A stretch of DNA of 64,000 nt from Cytauxzoon felis (GCA_020283715.1 JAIQCW010000317.1:1-64000); one strand, 5' to 3'; counted from the stretch's first letter, positions 1 to 10,243 are shown. Notes: a model not told the origin generated them from the sequence alone. Made by a program: numbers and translations.

Positions 1-144
1 TAACTACTAACATGATGTGAAGTATCTATAGTAACTATATTATACTTATAATAATACTAATTATATATACTTTAATAAATTATTAAAATATTATACTTAA
101 GTTATAAATTATTGAAGGAAGGTAATACGGAATTTCTAGAATAT

Positions 145-315
145 CAGACCTCAAGTGGATTACCCGCAGCTGATCTCAGGGAAGCGGAGGGGAAAGTAAA
201 TAAAGGAAGCTGTCTGCAAGACGAAGGAACGTCGAATGGAACGAAGAGGTGATGTGGACCTCAAGTGGAGGAGCTCCATGCAATGGGGAAGAAAGGTGGA
301 TGTAACTTCAAGTAG
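145..315 (+). repeat. Palindromic element copy 1 (B' arm only)
   Basis: A lone B' arm (GATCTCAGGGAAGCGG followed by a GTAAATA tail) with a k1 cap, then a k3 cap and a decayed end. It lies just past the 3' end of the DHHC gene. The other arm is missing, so this is a truncated copy. Confidence 0.8.
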
Positions 316-411
316 ATTGATTGTTTCTATCAAATGTATATAAATGAGTGAATAAATTATTGGTATGTGTATGGTATTAAGAGCGACTGATTTATGTGAA
401 TGTTGTGATAT

Positions 412-2274
412 TTATTGATTATATAGTGTATGTTTACAGCAGAATGATTTTTTATTGAGAGGGCTCTTGATAAATTTTGGTTGACTATAATCGATACCAT
501 TTCTTCTATTAAGTGAGTGTATAATATTATTAGTTGTATTATTAAGAGGTGTAATGTGATTATAATATAACTTATAATCATTTAATCCTTTAACACTTTC
601 GTTGCTAATGATTATTTTATTTCTAATTATACTATTACTATTCGATTTATTATATAATTTCACATCAATTAATGGATGTCTATACTCGTGACTATTTTTA
701 ATCCATTTATTTAAATCATTTCTTCCTACCTCAGCATCATTATAATCAAATCCTGAAAGTTTATGTGCAGGTAATTTAAGAAATAATCCATCATCCGGTG
801 GCAATAAGTTAAATTTATTAAATATTCTTCTATCATCATTCAACATATTACATGAATTATCATCCAATAAATCTACAACAACCTTATCATTAATCTCCAC
901 CTGAGGTCCAATCCTACTAATTCCACTAGGCATTCCACTTGAGGTCGTCTTGCAGACAGCTCCTTTATTTACTTCCCCTTCCAGCTCCCGTAGATCGCTT
1001 CCAGGTTCCACTCGAGGTCCATTAACTATATCACGTTCTTCCGGGTTAACATCCTTTGTTCCTCCGGGTATAATTCCTGTTCTTAGGGGTTGAACATCTT
1101 CGTTCTTCCGGGTTAAAATCTTTTGTTCCTCTTCATTACCTTCGCCACGATCTCCGGGAGTGGCTATACTCTTTAGAGATAAGTAATTGGAAGAGGGATC
1201 CACGCCGAGTGGAACAGAAGTTGTAACCTCAGGTGGAGGACAAAGAGATGTTGGTCCTTTTGGTATTTCGAGTGGATTATTGACGATGTTAGAGGTTATA
1301 TTATTTTCATTTTTTTTGATATTGTTACAGTTTTTGGTATAATGGTATTTATTATTTGTTTGTATTTGTATATTATTATTATTGTATTGATTGAATGTGA
1401 CATTATGTATAGGATTATAGATATCTTTAACTTTTAATGATGGATGGAAGTAATGTTTGATTAATGGTGTTTTGAATAGGATTTCGATAAAGTTATTAAT
1501 AAATCCACGATTCCATGGATTATAATTACCATGAGTAGATTTTAATTGTTCATTTGTAGTTTGATTAGTTGAAATTAAATATAAATGATAACCTAATAGA
1601 CCAATAATGAACCATCCTGTAAGTATAATATATAATAATAGACTAGATGATTCTATTAATTCTGGTGTATTAATATATTCATAACTAGTGATAATAATCC
1701 TAAGTATAGTACATGAGATTAATAATAATAATAATATAAATGTAGATGTAATAAATATAATAAATGATTTATAATTATTTGAACCTATACAATTACCTAA
1801 CCATTTACAATGATGATCAAATCTATTAATACATACATTACATATATTACAATGTACACTTCTAGGATTACGATATATATTACATGTATAACAATACTTT
1901 ATTTTTAAAAATTTTCCTGTTACTGTTATTTCAATCTGTGATGGTATTGTATTATAACGTTTATATCCTTTTAAATAATCATATATATTATATGGATCTG
2001 TTTGTTTTGGTATTACTCCTGGATCATTAAATGATGTTTTACAGAATGATATACAGGATATTATCATAAAAATTATTATTATAATTGGTATATATATATC
2101 ATATATCTTTATATACCATAATAATGTTGTACAATTGAAGAGTATATATGGAAATAATAATAATAATATACTTGCGATACGGGTATAACCATCTTTACTT
2201 GTTAATATATCACCTCCTAACAAAGACCATTGATTACCTAATACATTACTTCCACCAGAAATCACGTTCAACAT
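412..2274 (-). CDS. DHHC-type protein S-palmitoyltransferase
   Basis: Single-exon gene for about 620 residues. Enzymes of this family transfer palmitate to protein cysteines from a Cys-rich loop on the cytosolic face of internal membranes. Two hydrophobic segments (about residues 33-74) are followed by a DPG motif (about 84) and the zinc-binding Cys-rich domain, with the catalytic DHHC at about 153-156 in RFDHHCKWLGNC. Two more membrane segments follow (about 168-190 and 210-230), then a TTxE-type motif (TTNEQ). The long C-terminal tail is unusual: residues about 344-460 come from an in-frame copy of the dispersed palindromic element ([16 protein letters not shown], then [10 protein letters not shown]). 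The downstream tail looks unique to the gene. The ATG chosen is the first in frame. Family assignment is secure; substrate and compartment are unknown. Confidence 0.93.
   Translation of the reverse strand: MLNVISGGSNVLGNQWSLLGGDILTSKDGYTRIASILLLLFPYILFNCTTLLWYIKIYDIYIPIIIIIFMIISCISFCKTSFNDPGVIPKQTDPYNIYDYLKGYKRYNTIPSQIEITVTGKFLKIKYCYTCNIYRNPRSVHCNICNVCINRFDHHCKWLGNCIGSNNYKSFIIFITSTFILLLLLISCTILRIIITSYEYINTPELIESSSLLLYIILTGWFIIGLLGYHLYLISTNQTTNEQLKSTHGNYNPWNRGFINNFIEILFKTPLIKHYFHPSLKVKDIYNPIHNVTFNQYNNNNIQIQTNNKYHYTKNCNNIKKNENNITSNIVNNPLEIPKGPTSLCPPPEVTTSVPLGVDPSSNYLSLKSIATPGDRGEGNEEEQKILTRKNEDVQPLRTGIIPGGTKDVNPEERDIVNGPRVEPGSDLRELEGEVNKGAVCKTTSSGMPSGISRIGPQVEINDKVVVDLLDDNSCNMLNDDRRIFNKFNLLPPDDGLFLKLPAHKLSGFDYNDAEVGRNDLNKWIKNSHEYRHPLIDVKLYNKSNSNSIIRNKIIISNESVKGLNDYKLYYNHITPLNNTTNNIIHSLNRRNGIDYSQPKFIKSPLNKKSFCCKHTLYNQ
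898..1240 (-). repeat. Palindromic element copy 2, in the DHHC coding sequence
   Basis: Complete copy, arms A and B with a D array, bounded by CCACCTGAGGT and ACCTCAGGTGG. It is translated in frame in the sense orientation within the cytosolic tail of the palmitoyltransferase. Confidence 0.9.
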
Positions 2275-2981
2275 CTTCCATTAATGTAATTCCGTTACGC
2301 AGTGTAGTGAAACGAAACGGAGTGAAGACTACCGAAGGTATGACTTGAAGTTTATGAAATCCTTACTTGTAATTATCAACAATAGAAGTGTATAAAGTCT
2401 TTAATTACAGAGTAAACAGAGTGAAGTGTATAAAGTCTTTAATTACAGAGTAAACAGAGTGAAGTGTATAAAGTCTTTAATTCAGCAGTGACAGAGTGAA
2501 GTGTATGAAATCCTTAGTCAGTTTCTGACTTAAACACTTATTTTATAAATTCAGAGCATCGATTTTTCATTTTATGTAATGGATGTAGTCGGCATAAAAT
2601 GTTTTCTGGTAGAATTAGGTCATGGATGGAAATGCCTCTAGTGTACTGTAGTTGTACGCGCTGAAAACACTTTAAAATTCTAATCTTTCCTGAGATTGAT
2701 CGATACAATTTAAGAGTATAGAAATAAATATATAAGATTCCATGTATAAAATGTCTATTTCTTTTAAAAATTCCCTCAATCCAGGTATAATACCTGGAGG
2801 ACACTAATAAAAACAATCCGTACTATCACCAGTTACAAAATAAAACACTACCACAGGATAACAAACATTGAGAATACTTTATAACTTCATTACAGATGGA
2901 TAAATACTATAAATAGAGGCTGGCATGTCTTTATATTGATCTTCGTGGAGACAACTGCACGAATACATCAATAATCCATAG
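2275..2981. other. Intergenic stretch with a tandem repeat
   Basis: No recognisable gene. It holds the 38-bp tandem repeat at 2388-2500. A 92-residue reading frame on the minus strand (2538-2816) matches nothing I know and overlaps possible upstream exons of the plus-strand exon that begins at about 2982. Confidence 0.5.
2388..2500. repeat. 38-bp tandem repeat, three units
   Basis: Two identical 38-bp units (2388-2425 and 2426-2463), each starting GTGTATAAAGTCTTTAATTA, and a third diverged 37-bp unit (2464-2500). Partial units with GTGTATGAAATCCTTA follow, and a related GAAGTTTATGAAATCC precedes the array. Distinct from the dispersed palindromic element. Confidence 0.9.
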
Positions 2982-3166
2982 AGGTAGTGGTGAAGAGGGT
3001 ATCCTATAAATTCAACAATATAAAGTTATTGAAATTATTATATCCATTAAAAATAATCGTCTTTGTAGGTAGAAAAATAAAAGACCAAATCTTCATCCAC
3101 CCAGAGACAAATGACCTCGATATGAAATTTCTACACATTTTAGTAAAAATCCACCAGAAGCTTTAA
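2982..3166 (+). CDS. Coding-like terminal exon of an unassigned gene
   Basis: After a plausible acceptor (CCATAG) an open frame of about 60 residues runs to TAA. It has ordinary coding character, with IIVFVGRKIKDQIFIHPET and DMKFLHILVKIHQKL near the end. I do not recognise the family. Upstream, the exon starting near 2895 (WINTINRGWH) may belong to the same gene, but I could not join the pieces with convincing splice sites or find a start codon. It may instead be a relic. Confidence 0.3.
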
Positions 3167-3366
3167 GAAATTAATTCATACAATAAATTAATTGAAATTT
3201 AATCCTTTATCATTTTTTTTAAAATTTACTGCATCTTGATCCATCACTATTACCACGGTCATAACATGCGTCACTCCATCATATAAATTCTAAATACCTT
3301 CTATGACTATATGTATATACAATTTCTATATAATAATAAATACTGTCCTGTACCATAGATTATAAA

Positions 3367-5004
3367 ATGCCAAGACATACTGGTGTTAATACCAAAGCCT
3401 TGGAAGCCATACAACGTAAGAAGGAGCAAAAGGAGCTCATAGCCAAGAAGAAGGAGGCAGAAATGTTAGATAAACTTTGGGAGGATAATGACAAATTAGC
3501 CAAGGCTAAACAGGAAAGGAAGGTATTTGTTATCCTTTTATCTTATTCAATTCATCTATACAGCTGGATCAACAACGTAAACAGCAAGAGAAATTACAGA
3601 AGAAAATGGAATTAAAGAAGTTGTTACAAGAAGAAGAATCGCAATTAATATCGAATAAAATGTCAAAGGTATTACCTTATTATAAAATTTATCTATCATT
3701 TTTTAGGGCAGTGTCACAGTACCCAAAATCACAAGAGCCGAATGCCTTAGACTTCAACTACTTTCACAACAGAATTTAGAAAAGGAAATCGTCAAACAAG
3801 ATGTTAGTCTCAAAAACACGAGATGTTATCCACCTGAGGTTACAACCACCGCTTCACTCGCTTCCACCATAGGTCTTGCAGACAGCTCTTCCAATTACCT
3901 ATCTCTAAAGAGTAAAGCCACTCCCAGAGATCGTGGCGGTGATGAGAGTGTAGAGGATTGGACCTCGAGTGGACCCGTAGCTGATCTCAGGGAAGCGGAG
4001 GGGGAAGTAAATAGAGAAGCTGTCTGCAAGACCAACGGTGGTTTAACTTTAGGTGGAGAAGATACAGTAGTACATACGGTAGAATACTACTGGAAAAGAA
4101 TGATTTTTGATATGTTTAATATATATATTTCTATAGGAGTATTTACCAACGGATAACGGTTTATTGCGGTTGAATACTAATCACCAATTGATGGAAGAAC
4201 GGCTAGAATTAGAGAAGAAGGATATAGAACTCATTGATGGTATATGTTTTAAAAACTAAATATTACATTCATATAGCTACCGGTCTCGATGATGCACTCA
4301 ACGCACTCAGCATCGATAAAGACCCCAAATTAGATAAATCCGTCAAAGCTGTAAGTTTATTATATATATCCTTATCTTATCTACCCGATGTTATATCCAT
4401 CTTTCCTTCATCTTGCAGACAGCTCTCCACTCAATGTCCAATCCTACTCTCTTCCACTCGCCGTGGTGGCCTCTCTATTTACTTCCCCTTCCAGCTCCCG
4501 TAGATCGCTTCCAGGTAGTCCACTTGAGGTTACATCCGACACATTCTTAGCACCATCTTCCATCATTCCCATGATGGATGATCCATCACTACCTTCACCA
4601 CGATCTCCGGGAGTGGCTCTACTCTTTAGAGATAGATAATTGGAGGAGCCTCCACAGCTAGTGGAAGAAGAGTTGGATTGGACCTCAGGTGGAGGAGAGC
4701 TCTCTGCGAGAACAACAGTGGTCAGAGTATAAGACTCACGTGTAATTGGAATAAAATAATGTGGTATATGAGAATCTTGGGTATAAAAAGTCAATTATAG
4801 CAGCTTTCCATTAATCTTTCATATTTAGTTATACATGTCATTTCAAGAGCGTAAAATGGTTGAACTGCGTGAGGAATATCCTAATTTGAAGTTATCGCAA
4901 TATAAGGATATGGTGTTTAAATTGGTATGTTGATGTATGAATTTGATATTTAAATTTATTTATAGTGGAAGAAATCACCGGAGAATCCAATGAATAATGT
5001 TTGA
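3367..5004 (+). CDS. CCDC124 / Lso2-like ribosome-associated protein
   Basis: Seven exons rebuilt by phase: 3367-3522, 3564-3668, 3707-3802, 4137-4239, 4277-4350, 4829-4924, 4976-5004. They give about 219 residues. The N-terminal half is a Lys/Glu-rich helix (KALEAIQRKKEQKELIAKK); the C-terminal half has the family signatures DATGLDDALNAL and YPNLKLSQYKDMVFKLWKKS, ending SPENPMNN. Members of this family (DUF1014) bind ribosomes and, in yeast and mammals, occupy idle ribosomes during recovery from stress. Introns 1-3 and 6 are short. Intron 4 (3803-4136) and intron 5 (4351-4828) are long because each carries a palindromic element copy, in opposite orientations. The C-terminal match makes the assignment strong. 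Confidence 0.88.
3830..4058 (+). repeat. Palindromic element copy 3, CCDC124 intron 4
   Basis: Arms A then B', no D array, k1 caps on both sides. Sense to the host gene. The reading frame through the copy is open, but family homology and phase place it inside an intron. Confidence 0.88.
4411..4725 (-). repeat. Palindromic element copy 4, CCDC124 intron 5
   Basis: Arms B and A with a k4 cap, antisense to the host gene. The left outer end is k1-like and the right end carries a diverged cap (GAGAGCTCTCTGCGAG). Confidence 0.85.
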
Positions 5005-5034
5005 TATTTAATTTATTTGTAATTTATATATTCT

Positions 5035-5547
5035 ATGATTAATAAAATTTCTAGAAATAATTTTAAAGTATATGAAAGTGGTTTATTATTGAGATTATTA
5101 TCTGTATTGGATGGTAAATGTGTAACTATACTATTAAAAAATGGTACAAGGATAGTTGGTATCTTAGATACCTATGATTTAAATATAAAGACATTAGATA
5201 TCATGAGATCTGTATTACAATTATCAAAATGTCAAAGTACTAAGCATTATATGATAGAGACACTGAAGTTGAAGTTAAATGATGAGTGTAATATCATCAA
5301 GGATAAAAAATATAGAATTATAAAACGGAAATTTATAAAATTGATAAATGTAAATTTAATATTAAATGAAGAAGAAACTATTCAACTTAGTCAAATCATT
5401 ATAAATTCCGATTCAATGTCTATACTGTATCCAAATAATAATACCTTAGCCATATATCGCAATATTGATCAAATTATATTAAAGAGGAGTAAAAGTCATT
5501 TAAAAAATTTAGCATATCAAAAATGCCATAGAATTGGTAACCACTAA
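5035..5547 (+). CDS. Divergent Sm-like (LSm) domain protein
   Basis: Intronless frame of 170 residues, 30 bp after the CCDC124-like stop codon. Residues about 19-50 resemble an Sm1 motif (GKCVTILLKNGTRIVGIL then DLNIKTLD), and about 143-158 (LAIYRNIDQIILKR) could be the Sm2 strand pair. Such proteins form rings on U-rich RNA in splicing or decay complexes. The spacer between the motifs is longer and more charged than in canonical LSm proteins. Which LSm it is, or whether it is a gemin-like relative, cannot be told by eye. Confidence 0.45.
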   Translation: MINKISRNNFKVYESGLLLRLLSVLDGKCVTILLKNGTRIVGILDTYDLNIKTLDIMRSVLQLSKCQSTKHYMIETLKLKLNDECNIIKDKKYRIIKRKFIKLINVNLILNEEETIQLSQIIINSDSMSILYPNNNTLAIYRNIDQIILKRSKSHLKNLAYQKCHRIGNH

Positions 5548-6404
5548 TTAACTCTTTACACTCTTATAATTCTCCAACTCTTGTAATATCTTCTTCACAA
5601 AATCACTCTCTATGTCCTCATCATCCCAACCTATAATATAATGAAATAAAAAAGCTTGTTACATAAACTATAGAATGTAGTTAGTCAGCTGTTGTCCACA
5701 GAATGTCCAATAATACTCTCCTTACCAATCGTTCCACCTGAGGTTACAATCTTGTCTTCAACTCGCCGTGGTGGCCTTTTCTATTTAGTTCCCCTCGGAT
5801 TCCCGTAGATCATCCTCGGTATTTGTCTACCCGGAAGATCGTAAATGTTCAACCCCTAAGAACAGGAAATCTACCCGGAGTAACAAAAAATGTTAACCCG
5901 GGGGAATAAAAGATGTCTACTCCGAGGAACAGAAAAAATTCAACCCGGAAGAACAGACCTCGGGTATAATAGATGTAACCTCAGGCGGAATACCTGGAAG
6001 CGATCTATGGGAGCTGGAAGGGGAAGTAAATAGAAGAGGCCACCACGGCGAGTGGAATCAGAGTTGGATTGGACCTCAAGTGGAGCAGAGTGGAGAAGAA
6101 GGTTAGACTTATGTTATAGGTAACTTGGGGTGGATTGATTGTTGTTATTTATCTTTGATGGACATGGGTTTATAGTTTTGTATAGTTTCTTATTACGTAC
6201 CTGCTGTTTCCCAATCTTCATTCCAGTCTGCGATTTCGGGATCATCTACGGTGATGATATTTTCTAAGTGTATAATTGGAGTGAGTAATGATGATACATA
6301 CCGATTTCATCGAATTCTTCGAGTTCATCATCGGGTTCATCGAAGATTTGTAAATCGGATGTTATATCTACAAGATCATTTTTATTATCATTATTGGATT
6401 CCAT
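5548..6404 (-). CDS. SEM1: SEM1/DSS1, small acidic 26S proteasome lid subunit
   Basis: Three exons on the minus strand (6302-6404, 6201-6263, 5548-5630) give 82 residues with consistent phases. The protein is almost entirely acidic and aromatic: ADWNEDWETA, then GWDDEDIESDFVKKILQE, the hallmark W/D/E stretches followed by the short C-terminal helix of SEM1/DSS1. In other eukaryotes it is a lid component of the 26S proteasome and also occurs in TREX-2 and BRCA2 complexes. Intron 2 (5631-6200) carries a full palindromic element antisense to the gene. Human DSS1 has 70 residues; the extra length here is N-terminal. Confidence 0.88.
5734..6083 (+). repeat. Palindromic element copy 5, SEM1 intron 2
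   Basis: Inverted C arm, a D array of 21-bp units, then a B arm; k4-type caps at both ends. Antisense to the host gene. Confidence 0.88.
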
Positions 6405-6448
6405 ATCGTGAATAATAAAATAAAATTTATAGAAAAAAAATTAAGAAA

Positions 6449-9400
6449 TTATTCAAATTGTTTTAATATAAAGTGTGATATATAGTGTTGTTTACAACGT
6501 AATTGTAATTTAAGTAAACAATTATTATAATTTGATTGTGCAATTGTACCTTTACCAATTATAAGAAATTTATTCAAAAATTTTCCTGATAAATTCATTC
6601 TTCTTATATTATTATTATCATTCAATTCATCTATCATCACGTACATACCTAAATACTTTATAATTACATTATAAGCATCTTCTACAGATTTGAATTGTAA
6701 TTGAAATGTACCAACCTCTTCATCTAATGATAATTCTGACCATAGTTCATGAAAATCATTTAATCTATACTCCGCCATATATAATGCTATACCCATATTT
6801 ATACTATTTATACTATAACTCTCATTATAATAACACTCTCCAGTCATACATACCAAATCATAACATAAATCCACCTTTATATTCCCATATAATAACAAAT
6901 CCATCATATCTACAATACAACCATTCTCCATCGTAGTGTCTTCACCCGAGGTCTTGCCACTTGCCGTGGTGGCCTCTCTATTTACTTCCCCCTCCGCTTC
7001 CCTGAGATCAGCTACGGGTTCTCCACTTGAGGTTACATCATCATTAACTTCATCATCGCCACGATCTCCGGGAGTGGCATTACCGTTTACGGGGAGGTAA
7101 TTGGAAGAGCCCTCCACGGCGAGTGGAACAGTGGTTGTAACCTCAGGTGGAGTATCATTTGTTTGTATTGTTGAAGTATGATTGATGATATTTTTGAGTT
7201 TATTGTATGTATAATCATTTGCTTGAAGGAGGATTTGTATTTTATTATCTGTGTTTGTTAATTTTTTGATATGATTTTGGTATATGATTGGCCAATTAAT
7301 TTCATTAGGTGTTGATTTAAGGTCGATGTTAATATGTAGATTTTCAAGATTTTGATCATCGAGTGTATTAATAATGATAAATTCAAATAATATAAATTTA
7401 CCCATGAAATAAATATTTACATTAACATTATAATCCTCTTCATCTTCAGTTAATTTTAATATCATCATTGTTATAGGTTGTGAATCATCAATTAAATATC
7501 TCAATTCAAAAAATTGATCTATTGTATCATCTAATTCATCAATCTCAGGTAATGAACATTCTATACTTCTAGTCCTGCCCTCTATACTCCTACTCTTTGT
7601 ACGTATCATTCTATTCAATAACTCATCATTTATATCCACATCAACTACACCATCCGTCAATAACATATTCAATACTATATTTATATTCACATTCGTATTC
7701 ACAGAATTATACAACTCCACCAATTCATCATCCACTACTTCTACTCCATCTATCTTCGTCTTGCAGACAGCTTCCACTTGAGGTCCATCTTTTCCATTGC
7801 ATTGAGCTCCTCCACCAGAGGTCATTCCACTAGGCGTGGCGCCTTCTCTATTTAGTTGTCCCTCCGCTTCCCTGAGATCAGCTACGGGTTCTCCACTTGA
7901 GGTTACATCTACTACACTTGAAGCTTGTTCTTCCGGGTAGAATTCCTGTTCTTCTGGGTTGACATTCTCTGTTCCTCCGGGTAGAACATCTTTGTTCTTA
8001 GGGGTTGACATTCTCTGTTCCTCCGGGTTAACATCGCCACGATCTCCGGGAGTGGCTATACCGTTTACGGGGAGGTAATTGGAAGAAGGCTCCACGCCGA
8101 GTGGAACAGAGGTTGTAACCTCAGGTGGAGAGCCTCCATGGCGAGTGGAAGGAGGGGTTGTAACTTCAGGATAAAGATATGTATTTCTTTTATAGAAGTT
8201 GTATAGGAATGTACCGTATTCATTGAGATCATAATTATGATCATGTTCATGTATGAATGATTGTAGTATAATAGTGATTGGATAATGTAATTCGGGTATA
8301 AATTTGGCAATATTATCGAGTGCATTGATAGCAGAGCATCTAACATATGATGATTCGAGTATAAGACGATTGAATATGAAACGTATATAATCATTAGGAT
8401 TATTTACTTTAGGTATAAAATCACCAAGAAATTTGAGCATTTTACAATTTAATTCCATATATTCACAATCTTCAATAAATTCACATATATTACAAATACC
8501 CATAACTTGTGCTTGTTGTATTATAGTTGATATATAAATTGTAGCATCAACCATTTCATTTTTAAATTTATATGATGATTCATTACGAAAATTTAATGAA
8601 AGATATTTTAATACAATTTTATATTTATCAGGATATAAAACACATAATCTTTTAACTACTTTAACGACTTCTAATTTCAAATCACTATTTATTTTATTAG
8701 ATTGTAATAATAAATTATCAATCGTATCATTATTACCAATCTTTAATAATATCAATAATGATAATGATGATAATAATTTATTTTTATTACTAATCAATAA
8801 TTCTATATCCTTATTAACATCTTTCAATAATTCTGGTACAACATCAGCTAATTTATTCAATTCATTCATACCTACATACATCTTCAATCCATCTCCACTT
8901 TTAATCATACCCCTTAATAATAATACAACACTCTTTATATCATATGGAAAATTAGAAGGAATATTTGATTTAACAGATTTATCCATCATATTATATGAAG
9001 TACCTACAGTCTTACCATCATTTTTAACATCCAAGGTCTTCCACTCGGTTCTACCTGAGGTCGTCTTGCAGACAGCTCCTTTATTTAGTTGTCCCTCCGC
9101 TTCCCTGAGATCAGCTGCGGGTGTTCCACTTGAGGTTACATAATCATTAACTTTCTGTTCTTCCGGGTTAACATCCTTTGTTCCTCCGGGTAGATTCCCT
9201 GTTCTTAGGGGTTGAACATCTTTGTTCTTCCGGGTTGACATTCTTTGTTCCACCTCATTACCACCGCCACGATCTCCGGGAGTGGCTCTACCCTTCAGGG
9301 ATAGGTAATTGGAAGAGCTGACGGCAGGATGGACCTCAGGTGGAGAAGAGCTGACGGCAGGACTAACCTCGTGTGGAGGACGAAGAGAGTTAACATCGGA

Positions 9401-10243
9401 TGTATGAGAGTTTACAATTTTTGAGGGTTGAGTAATGGATATGATGAGTGTAATGATGGCTTTGATGGCTTCGAGTTTAACGGCGTCGGATTTATGATTG
9501 AGTGAACGATTGACAAGTGTAGCGAATTCTGGATCTAGTAGGCAATTATTTATACTAAGGAATTTGATAATGAAGCATCGTGTATGTATTCCAGCATTTC
9601 CAGAAAGTATAGTAGTGATTAATTTCCTTAATGATTGTTTATCATTAGCTTTTAATAAAAATAATAAAATTGTAGCATGATATCTAACCATTTCATTATT
9701 ATTAGATAAACATGTAGTAATTTCACTAATCCATCGTCTTAAAAGATCATTAGCTTCATTGAACATACCAATACAACATAATAATGTTGAAGATGATACA
9801 TATGGTTCAACATCTACCAATAATGATTTCATATATCTCTCAATCTGAGATGGTATATTACCATTCAATATATAACATATTACTCTAATAGCATTAGCTC
9901 TATATATATAATTTGGAGAATTTATATCTTTTGTTAATGATGATGTCACTATAAATACCTCAGTTTCATTCACTGGTAAAGATTTTATCAATAAATATAC
10001 TAATCTTCTTAATCTTTCATCATCAGATTCAAATAATCTTGTAGTACCAAAAAATATCTCTGTAGATTCTGCCTCTGTCAATATATCATCACCAGAATTC
10101 AATAAACTTAATATCCTAGTCAATAATGAAGCACATTTTTTAACATTTATTGGCACTTTTGAAAATAATGATATATCTTGTATTATACTATTCTTATCAT
10201 TATTATATACATTCTTTATCAGATTCTTATTCATCGACGCCAT
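6449..10243 (-). CDS. Coatomer subunit gamma (COPI coat)
   Basis: Single exon of 1264 residues. The N-terminal alpha-solenoid trunk is typical: SKVPINVKKCASLLTRIL, then EIFFGTTRLFESDDERLRRL, YRANAIRVICYIL and YVRCSAINALDNIA. The C-terminal part (VEDAYNVIIKYLGMYV onward) is the appendage domain that binds accessory factors. The protein is part of the COPI coat for Golgi-to-ER and intra-Golgi transport. Three in-frame copies of the palindromic element interrupt it at about residues 282-402, 692-829 and 1031-1101. Without them the protein would be roughly 935 residues, near the usual 870-900. All three copies are sense, stop-free and a multiple of three in length. They appear to sit between conserved blocks and presumably form disordered loops, which is inference. 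Confidence 0.92.
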   Translation of the reverse strand: MASMNKNLIKNVYNNDKNSIIQDISLFSKVPINVKKCASLLTRILSLLNSGDDILTEAESTEIFFGTTRLFESDDERLRRLVYLLIKSLPVNETEVFIVTSSLTKDINSPNYIYRANAIRVICYILNGNIPSQIERYMKSLLVDVEPYVSSSTLLCCIGMFNEANDLLRRWISEITTCLSNNNEMVRYHATILLFLLKANDKQSLRKLITTILSGNAGIHTRCFIIKFLSINNCLLDPEFATLVNRSLNHKSDAVKLEAIKAIITLIISITQPSKIVNSHTSDVNSLRPPHEVSPAVSSSPPEVHPAVSSSNYLSLKGRATPGDRGGGNEVEQRMSTRKNKDVQPLRTGNLPGGTKDVNPEEQKVNDYVTSSGTPAADLREAEGQLNKGAVCKTTSGRTEWKTLDVKNDGKTVGTSYNMMDKSVKSNIPSNFPYDIKSVVLLLRGMIKSGDGLKMYVGMNELNKLADVVPELLKDVNKDIELLISNKNKLLSSLSLLILLKIGNNDTIDNLLLQSNKINSDLKLEVVKVVKRLCVLYPDKYKIVLKYLSLNFRNESSYKFKNEMVDATIYISTIIQQAQVMGICNICEFIEDCEYMELNCKMLKFLGDFIPKVNNPNDYIRFIFNRLILESSYVRCSAINALDNIAKFIPELHYPITIILQSFIHEHDHNYDLNEYGTFLYNFYKRNTYLYPEVTTPPSTRHGGSPPEVTTSVPLGVEPSSNYLPVNGIATPGDRGDVNPEEQRMSTPKNKDVLPGGTENVNPEEQEFYPEEQASSVVDVTSSGEPVADLREAEGQLNREGATPSGMTSGGGAQCNGKDGPQVEAVCKTKIDGVEVVDDELVELYNSVNTNVNINIVLNMLLTDGVVDVDINDELLNRMIRTKSRSIEGRTRSIECSLPEIDELDDTIDQFFELRYLIDDSQPITMMILKLTEDEEDYNVNVNIYFMGKFILFEFIIINTLDDQNLENLHINIDLKSTPNEINWPIIYQNHIKKLTNTDNKIQILLQANDYTYNKLKNIINHTSTIQTNDTPPEVTTTVPLAVEGSSNYLPVNGNATPGDRGDDEVNDDVTSSGEPVADLREAEGEVNREATTASGKTSGEDTTMENGCIVDMMDLLLYGNIKVDLCYDLVCMTGECYYNESYSINSINMGIALYMAEYRLNDFHELWSELSLDEEVGTFQLQFKSVEDAYNVIIKYLGMYVMIDELNDNNNIRRMNLSGKFLNKFLIIGKGTIAQSNYNNCLLKLQLRCKQHYISHFILKQFE
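6942..7152 (-). repeat. Palindromic element copy 6, in coatomer gamma (third insert)
   Basis: Arms A' and B', k4 caps, no D array. Reads PPEVTTTVPLAVEGSSNYLP then [20 protein letters not shown] in the protein. Confidence 0.9.
7758..8170 (-). repeat. Palindromic element copy 7, in coatomer gamma (second insert)
   Basis: Arms A' and B' with a multi-unit D array reading as heptapeptides (STPKNKD, VLPGGTE, NVNPEEQ, EFYPEEQ). Extra nested caps k1, k3 and k4 at the ends make this one of the longest copies. Confidence 0.9.
9041..9378 (-). repeat. Palindromic element copy 8, in coatomer gamma (first insert)
   Basis: Arms A and B' with a D array. On the A side the k2-type cap is duplicated (two closely spaced GCTGACGGCAGGA motifs), so the peptide repeats PPxEVxPAVSSS. 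Confidence 0.9.

Noticed and set aside
357..581. 74-residue frame overlapping the 3' end of the DHHC gene in another frame
   Set aside because: It is a shadow of the real gene, with low-complexity Ile/Tyr/His content.
2148..2348. 66-residue plus-strand frame over the DHHC start
   Set aside because: Antisense shadow of the hydrophobic N-terminus of the palmitoyltransferase; no family resemblance.
3803..4136. Element copy 3 as coding sequence of the CCDC124-like protein
   Set aside because: The frame is open through it, but family alignment joins KQD directly to EYLP, and GT-AG sites with correct phase flank it, so it is intronic.
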